Source of the DNA: Thalassia testudinum
Taxonomy: Eukaryota > Streptophyta > Magnoliopsida > Alismatales > Hydrocharitaceae
Assembly: GCA_037157565.1 (NCBI GenBank)
Contig: JAZHRO010000012.1
Span: forward strand, 57,093,501 to 57,157,500
Length of the DNA: 64,000 bases
Direction: 5' to 3'
This document shows, piece by piece, positions 1 through 12,900 of the stretch. The notes below the pieces were generated by a model. That model worked only from the letters and a program-made list of their open reading frames with translations, did no database searches and was not told the origin of the DNA. Each line of letters opens with the position of its first letter. Within the stretch, counting starts at the first letter, position 1. The position numbers were made by a program, and so were the translations under genes.

Positions 1-1195
1 GATGCATTAATATTTGTAATTAACTAAGGGGAGCCACTCTACCCGCAAAATCAGGAGTAATGGGGGCGTAATTGGTAGGTCCACGTGCCTCTGCAACCCC
101 CAAAGCTGCAGAACGAGGTCCTAACACAAGGATCAATCACAAGGAACCACTCAGAACAGGATACAAGTATTTCAACAAGTAGAGAAACTAATTCTGAGAA
201 GAACGAAATCTTAAACGCGGAAATCAGACCTCGAACAGACCCTAAACGGGTCAAAAATGACAACTCTGATTCAAATCAGACGTCTAGAACACCTTCCAGA
301 CGTCTTAAAAAGTGGTCCAGGTCATACCTCACTCTGCGCTGCTCCTAAGACGTCCAGGGATCCTACTGAACCGTCTGGACCCAGTTCCAGACGTCCGACC
401 ACCTCTCTGGACGTCTGGAGACGTTCTCCGCCATCTGGTGCCTTGCCTAAACGTCTGAACTGTGTGGGAGGGCGTGTCCCCGCGCCTTCCCAAAACGAAC
501 CCTGCACGACGACGAAAACCTTCTCAACACGACACGTCTCAGAACCTCAGTGGAACGGCCTGCATGGCCGTATCCGTAAAAGGTGGTAGAAGAGGAAATA
601 CTTACCTCACAGTCGTCTAGAACTCCCTCCAGACGTCGCCCGTGTCGTCTGGATGTAGGTCCAGACGTATGATTCTGGGAAAAAATCCCATAATCAGAAC
701 TTCCTCGTCTTCTTCCCGCTGCATGCGGCCGCGCCGCGCTCGTCAGCCTGCTGCCTGAGTTGCAGCAGCACCGGGGGAACCTCCCCAGCACCACGCTCCC
801 CCGCGCACCCACCGGCCAACCTCGAGCTGCTCCGGCAAGCTCTCTCCCTCACGGCACACGTGCTCTTTCTCCTCTTCCCTCTCGCTGCACCTCTCCTCTC
901 CGCCACCGCACCCGGCAGCAGCGGCGGCTTACTCTTGCTCTCGCGCTCGCACTGGAGGAAGGAGAAGATGGTGGGGTGGTGAACGAGGGAGAGGGGTATT
1001 TGTAGGCGTGGGGGGAAGAAAAGGCGTCTGCAGGTCGGTGGGTTTTCAGTCTGCGCGGGGCACACTTGCAGACTCGCGTTCATACGCACGCAAAAATTTA
1101 TTTCCAGACGTCTGGGAAGGCGTCTAGACGTCTGACCAGACATCTGGACCAACTACCAGACGTCTTAAAGTGTTTTTGATGTCATGGTCTTAACA
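1..1195 (-). mobile_element. LTR family A, partial copy (A0)
   Basis: This is the 5' part of a long LTR on the minus strand, cut by the window start. It matches the A2 and A3 copies at 43020-44153 and 54650-55794, and A1 in reverse complement. The plus-strand end TTAACA at 1190-1195 corresponds to the LTR start TGTTA on the minus strand. The segment is crowded with GACGTC palindromes, for example near 299, 348, 1107 and 1125. It carries a TATA-like CTACAAATACCCC on the sense strand near 995-1010. No purine tract follows 1195, so the DNA to the right looks like flanking DNA rather than element interior. Whether this is a solo LTR or a full element cannot be told from this window. Confidence 0.8.
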
Positions 1196-3254
1196 CAGAG
1201 TTCTGGGATTGGAGTGTGTGATTTAAATTGACTGATTTAATTCTTTCTACATGCTGTCTATAGCATTAGAAAGAGTTCGATCAGCTTCTCTTTTAACTCT
1301 GATTTGATAAAATGCTACTGACAAGGGATCATGGTCTTGATTTGTATCCCCGAATGGTTTTTATATGAATTGAACCCTTCTCAGATTGTGTTGAGGGAAT
1401 TTCTGATTTGTGTTTTGTGTGTGCAAATCCCAGACTTATAGCAATTTGCTGCAATTACAGCTACATTTCCCCTAAAACCCAGCTAAGTAATTCCTGAAAC
1501 AATCACTTAAAATTCCTGATCAGGTTGTCTATAGTCTGATCTAGAATTTGATTGGCTGATTCAAGCTATTAGGTAGCTGGATTTAGGTTGTGTGTTCTCC
1601 TTATTGCAGATCTGGTTCTATGGAGTCTGTCTTAACTGCAGCAGCAGTTAAGACGTCTAAAGTAGAGTCCAGTCTGTTGCAATGATTGGAGTTTAGTAGC
1701 TTCAGCTGCTGCTGTTTTGGACTTCAGTTCTGCTGAATTTCCAGCAGAAGAATTTCAGTAGCTGGCTTGCTACTGTTTAGTTGCTGTTGTTTTTGTTCCA
1801 ACCTGAGATCTATGGACAGTAGCCTAGGATGTAGTTGGTTAAATAGCTGACTGTTGTATAATGTTGCGTTTAACTTGTATACAAGCTTTCCTATATTGTA
1901 ATTGATTTTTAACATCATTTGAATGCTTGTAATGATGATTTAAATCCTTCGTCAGCTAACTATTAAGTCTAACTGTTTATTAAGTGAAATTAATTGAAAT
2001 CTATCTTGATTTGCATGCTTAATTGCATATATCCTTTCCATATTTCATACTGAGTAGGTTCAAGGCAGTTCATTGCCTTTAAGACTCCTAGGTTCCATCC
2101 TAAGCCTTTAGGACACATTAGACAACCCTTTAAAGGCTTAGGATGAGTGAAGTTTAGAATTAAATAAAAACTATATAAAAAAAATTAAAAAAATAAAATA
2201 AACCTATTTGATTTTAGATTAAGTATTTCTTTAAATGTACACCAAGTTTCATGGTAACCCGAACCCTCGACTTAATACAATTTACCAATCGACAATTCTA
2301 TATGCCATGAAACTTAATAAATTGAACTAAACTTGAAAAGGGCAAAAACATTTCTTTCTCCTTATCTATTTCCTTCCTTCTCATCTCCTACCTCAAATGC
2401 ATATATAAAAACCATAAAAAGTGAAAAAACTCTAAAATAGTAAAAATCCCTTGTATAAGATGTATGTAAGTATATATTTAAGCTATATAGTAAACCTACT
2501 TATCTATAATGTAAAGTATACATATTTATAAGATAAATAACTTATGTATATATTGTATTATGTAAAGTAAATATTTAAGTTAGATTATACTGTATATATC
2601 TTAATTATATAACTAATTATTAATTAAACTTATGTATATGTACAAATAAGCTTTATAAAGTAGTTAACACTATAAACAGTCATATTAAGTTATAATACTG
2701 TATATACGTATTTATATGTATATAATAAACATATTAAACCCTGTACCTTAATTTATTTGTATATCTAGAATAAATAATTAATTTATTAAGTTAATAGATA
2801 AGTTATTAGATTAAATTAAAATAAATTAGTAGATTAAGTTAAAACTAAGCTAATCTATACTGTATATTTACACTAATGTATTGTAAGTTAAGCTAATTTA
2901 AGTCATTTATGATGTATAATACTATATAAACTGAATTTATATATAAAATAGTCTGAAATTGGATTATTTAAATGTAAATAAAATAGAAATAAAACTTGTA
3001 AAATACAATAAAAATATATATTAAATACTTTAACATATTTACTAACTCTGTATAAGGTCAATTAGACCATATATTAACTAATTTATATGTAATTAAAGAA
3101 TAAAACCAACAATTCTGTTTGTATAAACTGTATACTTTATTGAATTTATTTGTACAGTAAATATAATTAAAAATCTAAATTAATTGTACAATCAAGAAGT
3201 ACTATGTAAATACTTTGTTATCTCGTAATTTATTTCTATTTTATAATAAATTAT
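1196..3254. other. AT-rich non-coding DNA
   Basis: No credible gene is seen. The first 900 bases are ordinary intergenic DNA. From about 2150 the sequence becomes very AT-rich, with many TATA/TTAA runs and no open frame with sensible composition. Confidence 0.6.
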
Positions 3255-3336
3255 GGCCCTCGAATTGAGGGCCAAAATTGCAAATTTGTGCAATGCCGCT
3301 GGATTTCCAGCGTTGTGCAGGCGCTAGAATAGCGCC
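3255..3336. repeat. cluster of four adjacent perfect hairpins
   Basis: Four short inverted repeats follow one another: GGCCCTC/GAGGGCC (3255-3261 and 3267-3273), ATTGC/GCAAT (3277-3281 and 3290-3294), CGCTGG/CCAGCG (3297-3302 and 3307-3312) and GGCGCTA/TAGCGCC (3320-3326 and 3330-3336). Loops are 3-8 bases. The block is a GC-rich island in AT-rich DNA. Palindromic motifs of the GGCGCT...AGCGCC kind occur in subterminal parts of some plant DNA transposons. I infer a transposon origin, but no terminal repeats were identified. Confidence 0.6.
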
Positions 3337-6300
3337 ACATCGTTCGCTGAAAAGCACCCTCACTGCTTTATATTGATTTTGTTGCTTAAGACGATCAGTC
3401 GTCATGGGCATTAGGCACCTGAATAACCGAACATCGTACCATCTTACTAAGTATACTAAGCATTTTTTAGCTTTGTGTGTGGGTTGGGGGCTGTATTGTG
3501 CGAGGGCTTGTTAAGCCCAAATGTGAGCCAAAACAGATAATTAAGCAGCCTAATTAAGAAATTAGGGCGCGCTTGGTAGATGTTTGGTTCCACCCAATCT
3601 TTGGGTGCTATGTATCTCTTAAAAAGCGTACCCACAAATTAAACAAATTTTTGATTAAGAGCCCTAATAACACTTTAAGTACGAAGAAGAAAGAAAGTTA
3701 AAAACGCCTAAGTGTTACTGAGAACATACGAAGAATGAAGGAGAGAAGTATGTATATGTATAATATATAATAGAATTTTGTATAAATAGTATTTATAAAT
3801 AAATATGTATAAAATAAATAATATATATATACATATACATATATACACGTAGTATAGCTATTTACATATATATATAACTTCATACTTTTATTAACAAAAT
3901 AAAATGTCACTGTAGGTGAAATAACTGTCGCTATGGACCCTTGTTTCCTTCTTACAGTTTTTATATAGTTTTTCTGAGGTCCAGCGACATTTATATCTGT
4001 CACCGTAGCTATTATATATGTTACTGTATATATTAGTATATTAAGTTAAGTTAGTATGCTATGTAATATTAGTTAGTAGTGTATATTTATGTAAGTATTA
4101 GTAATATAACTTATAAATAGATAGTATATAATATACCTATGTATTATTTGATGCCTGTTTTTAAGTAGATTTTTGCAAGCATTTTCATTGACTCTTTTTG
4201 TACATAATGGAACCCTTAATTCATTCTTTATGGATTCATTCATTATTTATTGTATGTAAAATTAATCATTTTTTAAATTAAAGAATAATTTTGGACCTAG
4301 AAAGTGATGTATATCAATAACTGCCTCTCAGTGAACGACCTGGAATAAACCAGTAAAAATTAGGTAATTAAATAAAATGGTCGTGATAATGGTTTGTATT
4401 TCCGACATATACTACAATAACAACGACATTTTTTTTTATATGAACTGTGGATAATCATATAATGGATTTCATCACCATCAATTCACAATCATCACCGATC
4501 ATTAGTGTATAGTGAGAATAACCAGCTCCACCATTAACTATACAATTACATATAATCATGGGTAAATTAGCACTAGATGATATTGAAGGTGAATTACCCT
4601 TTTCTCAATTTAAATTTTTAATTGTATATCAAGTTTAATATAACATATCCATCTAGTTTTCCAAAATTTTTGCCTAAATGTAGCAAACTCGAAATCTCAC
4701 ATAAAAAGTAATACAAGTGCTAACAAATCATTGGTGATTTTCACTTGTGTATAAGGTCCATTGCCACACCTATGTTGTGCATAGGGTGAATTTCACTTGT
4801 GTATTGAGAAATCACCGGTGATTCTTTATATACAACTATAAAATCATCAGTTATTTTTGGTTATGATGCAAAATGCATCGATTATTTTTTATACGAACCA
4901 AAATATACCAATGATTTTTTTATTATAAACTAAATTGGATTAGTGATCTTTTAATTATGATGATGCAATATTAGATATATTGACAATGCAATTTAAGTTC
5001 TATGAAAATACATTACATTTCTCTACCCTTGTCCAAATACAATTGGGCATCAAAATAAATATAAAGTAACCAAAAAAGGCCTACATCAAAATCAACTACA
5101 AACTAGACTAAGTAAAAGATAGCCAAGAAGTCCAAAAAATAGGATATAAATTATGCATTTAGTAGTTTCTTAAAGAACACTTGAGGAACTTGAAGCATAT
5201 GCAAGAATCTCTTGAACTTTAGAGATGGAGATGGCAACAATCATAGTGGATAAACCTCCAATGATCTTGAGGGATTGTTGAATTTCATTAGAAAAATGTC
5301 GTTAGTAATTTGCATTTGGAAATAGACTAACCTTCAAATTGTTAGCTTTAAAGTGATTTGATATTTGGTTGTAATGTTTTGTAAGCTATTATATGTGGCA
5401 GCGCTGCTAGATATTTCCATATTTTAAAGTAATATAATAAAGAAGGCATTTATTTATAAAAAGGGAAAAATAAAAAAAAGCCATCCATGACGTGACTACA
5501 AAAAAGATAGAATCTAAATCCAAATATGACCTACAAATTCAAGGGTTAAACATTCAATTTCAATCTTCAGATCACCCAACCTTGAATGTTTGGAAGATCA
5601 AATCAGATTGCATAAGTCTAACTTGAGAAATATTTAGCTTCAACGAAAACAAGAGTAATTCACCTTTATGGCTAACCTTATAATACTCATTGATCTTGGC
5701 GATTTGGTGGTATGGTCCCCAATGGTCCAATCTTTAGCAGACTAAAGTGGGCGATTTTGTTGAATTTGTAATTTATAGTGATAGTATATAAAACCTCAGT
5801 TATTCTTCACATTGAGACAACCATACATTTTAAAATTGAATAGATGACACTATAATCTATTAACAATTACTTAACAAGATAATTTTCTTTCGTACAAATC
5901 AATCATAATCTATCTGGATTATCATTTCATCCAAATACATACATACTTAATGGTGTTTAAAGTTCCTCATCCTAAACATTGACCTTATATAAAATATTTT
6001 ATGATATGATCTTAGAAACTTTAGGGATGTAACTTTTTCCATAAAAGAGGTATATCTTGAACAAATTCATATTTTCTTGATCGCTTATGGTACATCCAAA
6101 ATCCATTTTTAAAATCCCAAATGTATTTCATCAAATTTAATGCAAACAAAAATTGGATTCAGATTGAATTCTATTAAACTTTGTGTATATTTAATTAAAT
6201 CATATACTATAATTAAATACCTAAAAGTTTCGTAAACTCACACATCAAAGTGTGGGTATTATCAATAGTATGTAATAATGCAAGTAGAGGAGATCTCGTG

Positions 6301-6600
6301 GGATGCATTGTCGTAAACTTCACAAGTTTGTCACAAATTGACACGATCCATAGGAACCAAAGCGTTTATTGATATTAATACAAGGTAGTCACATAAAATT
6401 TTATTGAAATATGATTACATTCTTTTGGTAGACTTCCGAACATTGCTGGCGTAAATTGCATTTTGTTGAAAAATTACAATTAAAACACCAATCAAATTCG
6501 ACAGCTTGTATCAACTTCACAAATTTCTCTTGACATGTTTACATCTTTTTTTTTGAAAAAAAAAATTGCTTCTCAAGATAGGTGCTCCTAGCACCCTCCT
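3337..6600. other. non-coding DNA, possibly decayed DNA transposon
   Basis: No gene is seen. Near 3904-4006 the motif TGTCAC(T/C)GTA occurs twice, and GTCGCT-ATGGACC (3927-3939) faces GGTCCAGCGAC (3978-3988) as an inverted pair. Between 4724 and 4960 a motif like ACCGGTGATTTTTTATA recurs about five times, including the palindrome ATCACCGGTGAT near 4810. Such spaced repeats fit the subterminal region of a DNA transposon, but ends and target duplication were not found. The rest is AT-rich without recognisable content. Confidence 0.4.
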
Positions 6601-6991
6601 TCAAATCTTGTTGAGATGCGCAGATTCCACCTGATCAATAATGTGGTTTGCTCCAAGTATCATTTGTGTACTCCTTTGTTCTTGCTCTTGCAAGTGTTGA
6701 TGATTCGATTGTGGAGGAGTAGAAGGGGTGGTGGCCACGATTGGGGCATGTTGAAGATTTTGTCTCCTTGCATTGGGTAGTTGCCCTTGCTGCAATTGTT
6801 GTGCCTTGAGTGTTGTTAGGTAGAGTGCGGTGGCAAGGAAGACGGTGGTGAGTCCAAAGACCCCCGCGGCCACGAATAGACCTGGTTTAGTGATCGCACA
6901 GTTGGCCCTTAGGCTATTCCAATTCTTAAGGTGAGAGGCCTCAACGCTTATGCCGATCAGCAAGAGCATCTCTGCAATGGCGAAGCAAACC
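6601..6991 (-). CDS. DUF1218 gene exon 3
   Basis: Length 391 nt, residues 142 (last base) to 271 plus stop. The acceptor GCCATCAG|G gives ATW-VCFAIAE across the junction, the pattern expected in the family. An alternative acceptor CCTAG|C five codons upstream is also in phase but would insert a less family-like stretch. The exon holds the rest of membrane segment 3, segment 4 and a Gln/Pro-rich tail ending in AHLNKI. Confidence 0.8.
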
Positions 6992-9900
6992 CTGATGGCA
7001 GAGATGGAGCTAGGAATTAATGTTGTAGGGGTAAAGTAAAAGGAAGTTATATTTATTGACACAAGCTTACTAGCTAGTTAGTGTGTGTGTGGGTGGGGGG
7101 CGCAAAACATGAAAAAAAATCTACCAAAAGTAAATGAACTGATATATAATTCTTAAAGTCATTAAAAACGCATTTGCCCGGTTAGCCCCGCTTGACTTTA
7201 TCCCTGCCTGATGGTTGCAAGGTGAATGAAAAATTTAATGGATAGAACCATAATAAGATATACATAAAAGCATGATTGTTTGAGTGACTTGGCTATCATG
7301 TTTATTGTTTTGTTTGAACATCTTGGTCACTTTACATGTACCTTGATAGTTGGTGGCAAATCTTGTGGTTAAGCCTCATAACGGAATGGCTTGTTGTTTA
7401 AACATAGGCTTCACTTGGAGGGGGGTTAGTCGGTGGATATTTTCCTAATGGGTCTCTGGAGGCTTCCTTCAGCCATCAAGAGATTTATAAGTGAAGGGAA
7501 CATCGCGTAGCCATAAGACATTTATCGTTGGGGAGGATATGATCGAGTCTCTGTCGTGATGGGAGGGCTCGACCTAACAAATCTCAAACAATTACAAGGG
7601 AGGCACACAAGATTTGGTAACCAAGTTCCACCACAAGGGGTGTACATCTGGGGGAAGGATGATACTCCCAACTATACATTAGAACTTGTGAGGTTACAAG
7701 ATTTTCTTTCTCTCTCGAGCTCCCTTTACTTGGGGACCTCTCTTTCTATATAAAACATGAAAAGACCTCTAGCTTAGGGGCCTCTAGTACCCTTTTCGTT
7801 AGACTGTATGTCTGCTGTCAGGATATAAGTGGTAACTTCCATCTTGTCGTAACTTCGGCTTTGGTTGTGCCGAATCTTTTGGTAGGTTGGACGGATCCCA
7901 GTTTGGGCTTGGCTAGTCGTAGGCGGGATGGGTGATACCGGCCCCGCCTGTTCGCCTAGTAATCGAGTAGCTGGATCCTCTGTTAGGTCACATGTGTAGT
8001 TTTGGATTTGAGGGCGATTTTTACCCCTCATCATATGCTTCCATTCTCTAGCTAGTGTAGCTGCTAAGAGAGTAGTGAGGGCACCCAAAACATCGCGGTG
8101 GATGATGGCTTCAGATGTTCCACCGACTGAGATGAAGCAGGGAGAACATTTGTGAAGGAGTTGGATGGTTTTCCCTTGTTTCTTGCCTCTTGCAAGAGGT
8201 CTGTGGTAGGGGCGTATGAGCCTGCGTTCATGTTGACCTTAAGAGACGGCACTTCGTCGAACTTGAACATTGGGAGTATGAGCCTAAGTTTGTGCCAATC
8301 TTAAAAGGCAGCACTTTGCTTTAGAGGTGGCACTTCGTCGAACTTGAACGTTGGGCGTATGAGCCCAAGTTCGTGCCGACCTGATGAGGCTTCCTCAAGG
8401 CAGGCATTAATTTCTGTTGCTGTGAGAGGTCATGGCATCGAATGTGGTACCCGCTCAAAGAGGTGACCGATGCTTCTGCAGTGTCGGTCCGAGTGTCCAG
8501 CGTGTTATAACGTGTGGAGTTCTTGATCGACGGTTTCGTTAGTGCGGTCAGGCTACCGCGTTATCCGCACCGTATCTTAGGGGATTTTATTCTTCGAGAA
8601 CACGCGATTTGCTGGGTTGGGGAGGTGGAATGACGTCATCGCCAATGGGAGCCTGCGGGGAGAGGGTTATAAATAGCGGTTCGTGGTGGGACTTCGTTTC
8701 ACGATCCTTCACCCTCTTTACTGTGTTTGAGTGGCTTATGAGTTATGCAGAGGAAGGCCTTACCCTGTTCGCTCCTTTGTTGAAGCTTCGCCGTTGGACC
8801 TCTGGCCGTTCGGTGTGGCATGTGCGATTTTTTGGATGGGGGTAGGCCCCTCTTGGTGCCTCTACTCAACACACGGGTTGAGGTGAGGGCTCCTTGTCTT
8901 TTTTTGTAGTTTAAGGCTCCTATTGCGGCATTGGTAGGTTTGAGACTCTATTCGTTTTCCGCAATGAAGGGGTGTTCCTAGGGCTGCTTTCCTCCTTTTG
9001 TGTGTGTCTACTTTGTTTCTTGGCGTAGGCTCTAAGGGGTTTTTTTTGCTGGACGATTTTCGACGCCACGACGACTTCTCCTAGTACGGGGCCCATCCTA
9101 TGTAGGAGAGGAGTGCAGGCCGGGGTAAAAAGATCTCTTATTTGTGGGGAGTTCAAGGAAGCAGGCCAGCAGCGAAGAGGAGGTGGAGTAGGCTTCCTTA
9201 GGGTGTCCGCGAGGGGAGCTCAGCGGGACGTTCATTGCGAGGGGGCCAGCTGCATCTGTCTCTCTATACCCAGGCGGGGGTGAGGCAGAGGTTATTTCGC
9301 TGGGGGTGCCATCCCCTTTTGTTCTACGTGAACCCGTTGGACATTGGGCTGCGGGGGCACTGCTCAGGGCCTAGGTGAAGGTTGCTCCTTTGCGGAGGCT
9401 CAATGCTTCTATCACTTCTCTAGGCTCCCTTGGTGATTCCATGAGGGTGGAGCAGGGGCTGCTGCTGCTGGTAGCTTCCCTTGTGGGAGTGTATTTGCCC
9501 AGCCAGATGTGGGGCCTTGGTGAGATGGTGCCTGCAATGCTCACCTAGATGGTTGAGTTTGTCTGGGGATTCCTCATGGAAGGGCCAGCTGAAGGCTTGG
9601 TTGCATTGATTAGGTGGGGATACCTCACTGATAGATTGGAGGGTATTCCGCACCTCTAGGAGGCCCCGATTGCCTCGAGCGGTCGTCGTAATCTGTCAAG
9701 GCCTGTCGTCCAATGGCAAGCTCCTCGTTCAGTCATTATTTCCCTGCAAAAGGAGGCACATGTCCTGGAAGTGGGACAATCCTCTGCTGCAAAGGGGAAG
9801 AAGGCTAGGGAGCCTGCCCCTTGCTGGGGACATGGGCAAGTGGCGCTTGATGGGGACCAAATGGCTTCGGACGAGGAGTCATTTAGGGTGGGTCTGCTAG

Positions 9901-12900
9901 GAGCTGTAGTGGTCATTGGTCTTGTCGCTGCACTATCACCCTGTGTTGCTGAGGGTGGGTAGCCTCAAAGACTAGGGGTGCAGTCGTTGAGTCCTGATGA
10001 ACGGTGCAACCGTTATCTTTGTACTAGCTTATCTCTTTTTAGCTATAACTTAGCCAGAGACAATGATCCCAGGGAATGTAACAGTTAATGTTTCTTATAA
10101 AAAGAAGAGGCTTCTTGTTCCTTCTTTTGTCCTCTTTCCTTTTTGTGATGTTTGTGATACATTGCTCGCATGGCAAGTATGAGGAACTGGTTCGTCGCTT
10201 AGGATTTATTACTTGCAAGGGTTCTGTGGATCGCTTTCACGTGTTTTTGCTCGATCCCAATTGTGGGGCGCATTGATTATGCGCTTGAACAACTTGGCAT
10301 AGAGGCTTGTCCTGTATTTCATCCTAGTTGATTTTTGGGGGGGCCAAATGGAATGCCCATGGAGAGGACAATCCAAGGCAGCGGCCGGATGCCTATGCTC
10401 TACGCCTGGGTAGGCATTGGCGTATGATCCATAGGGATCCTTCGATGTACTCCGTAGCTCGACCATTTGCTTGGTGACTTGTCTGCCCATTTTCACCTGA
10501 CACATAGTATAATTGTGTTGGCTGTAGGGGGAACCAGTGTCTTGGCTACACCCCGTTTGCCTAATGGGGCAGGAAAACATGGTCCCCCTAGTAGGTGAGG
10601 TTGATGAGAAGGTGCCAGAAGTGGCACATACTCTTCAGGCGAAAGGTGGTGTCGGGGCTATTTGGTATGTAGTGTTGTTGCGCATGCTTAAAGCTTATTT
10701 TCCAAGGAATATTTAGGCTAGGAGTTGTTTCCCCAAGTGCCCTCCTTAAAAAATCGTTCCTTACGAGGTAATGAAAGGAGGGGGTAGGAAATCCTTGCTC
10801 GCCTTACCAGCTTTAAGCAGGATGCTCTAGTCCTTTGTGCATTCTCCGAAGTCGGTTATCGCCAGTGGGGTAAGGTACTCAAGCTCCGCCAATGCCACCC
10901 GGGCCCTTTTTGTTGGTGCCTGGGGGCCAAGGGGCTTTGGTTGCCTTGACTATGTCGTCGTCCACCTGTCTCTCTATTGGAGACCAAGGGACTTTGGAGC
11001 TCCTTGTACGAAATTCAGGCATGTCCCTTAGTACGAGGACTGTACGCCTATATTTTGTGGGAAATTCATTAGCTGGGACGTGGTCAATTTTGGTAGCACT
11101 CACTGCGGGTCTTGCATGGGGGTTGAGTGAAATTTCCCTTTGCTGGAGTCCTTACACACCTATCCTTGGTGAAGGAGCCTCGGAGTAGGCTTTATTGGTG
11201 GAGCTTGTACGCGTGCCAAGTTTAGGGTCGTCATCACCTTTGAGAGTCGTGCCTGATGCAGGGTTTAATAGAATCGACTTGGAGAAGCTCCCTTGCCTCA
11301 GCCTTGGCCTCTTATTGTGACTTGGCTGAGTCATAATCGCCTGGAAGGGCAGATCTTTTGCCTAGACGAGCTAGGTGGAGTCGTTAGAGTAGGATTGAGT
11401 AGCCGCAGCTGAAGAACCTAGCTAAATTCCTGTGACGACTAGCTCGAATCTGATTGTTCAATCGTGATGCATTACCTTAGATTTTTTTGCAGAGATAAGG
11501 GCCTAGAAATTGGTTGACATGTGGTTCATTATGTCCGCGAAGGCGGCTATTAGCCCGATCGTTTTTTGACGCGGTTATTCTATTGTTGGGTCCGTCCTTA
11601 TCATATGCAGAGAAGGGGCAGTTTTGTCGATGTGGCTGCGAGGTGTAATACCGCCGCGTGCTATCCTACTTAGCTGCGCCCCTGGACTAGGAAAGTGCAG
11701 GACATTTACAGGGGTCGACCCTTGGAGGTGACCACAAATGAAAGCCTACCTTAGAAGGTGGCAATGAAGGGAGGCTGACCTTGGGAGGTGGCAACGGAAA
11801 CTAAGTGCTGGCACTTGGTTTCTCTTTGTCGGGATTTCGAGTGTGCGCTAGGCGGAACTCGGGGTGCAGAGGCCCAAGCTGGTGTCATTGTTGTAACGTG
11901 ACGTATCGTTTGGAATGTGGGGCGCTAGAGCCCTAGTTTCTACCAGCCTTGGTGGCTAGTGTAATAACATTGGGCGAGGTGGCCAAGATTCTCACCATTT
12001 GTTCTGGTCAACATATGCTATTGAGAGTGAAGTGACTAAAATTCTGCCAGTGGGCGGTATTGGCACGTGAGGAACTTCAACGCGCATGGGCCTGAGTTTG
12101 TACCAGCTCGGGGAGCTAGCATCATATTCGCTGGAACATGGGGAGTGGGAGCCTTAGTTACTGCCTTGCTTTAAGGAGTGGCATTATATCTATCGATAAG
12201 TGTGGCATGAGCGCTTATATTTGAATCCATGCTAGTCTTTAGAGGTGGCTTTGTCGGCCTTAAGGGGTGGCGATGATAGGGGAAGGTGAGGCGCATCTGC
12301 CCAAGTTTCGGCCATCTTTTAAGAGGTGGCTCACCGGTCTCAAGAAGCAGCAATATAAAAGGAACGCGGGGATCTTATGCCCAAGTCCTAGACAACTTAA
12401 GAGGTGAGTTGCTAGCCTTAAGAGGTGGCAATATAAGGAAACATTGGGCGAATCCGTCTGAGTTCTAGCTGACATTAAGAGGTGGCTTGCCGACCTTAAG
12501 AGGCGTCGGGCATGTCCATTTGAGTTAGAGCCGACCGTAAGAGGTGGCTTGCCTGCCTTAAGGGGCGACAATATAAGGGAACGTTGGGCGTCCGTCCGAG
12601 TTCGAGCTGACCTTAAGAGGTGCTTACCAACCTTAAGGGGCGATAATGTAAGGGAACGTCGGACGCATCCGTTTGAGTTCGAGCCTACCTTAAGAGGTGG
12701 CTTGCCGGCTTTAAGTGGTGGCCATGTAAAGGGATGTTAGGCGCACCTGTACGAGTTCGAGCCGACCTTAAGATGTGGCTTGTGAAAGGAGCAACGATGG
12801 GTCAATGCCCGATCCTTACTATCCTCACGAGGCAGCTTGCCAGGTGAGAGTGTAGGGTGAGCACCACTTTTCACAATTGATGATCGGCCACTACTGGGAA

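Noticed and set aside
12140..12790. CRISPR-like array
   Set aside because: Units are degenerate, contiguous and longer than CRISPR repeats, in a plant retroelement. It is an ordinary tandem array.
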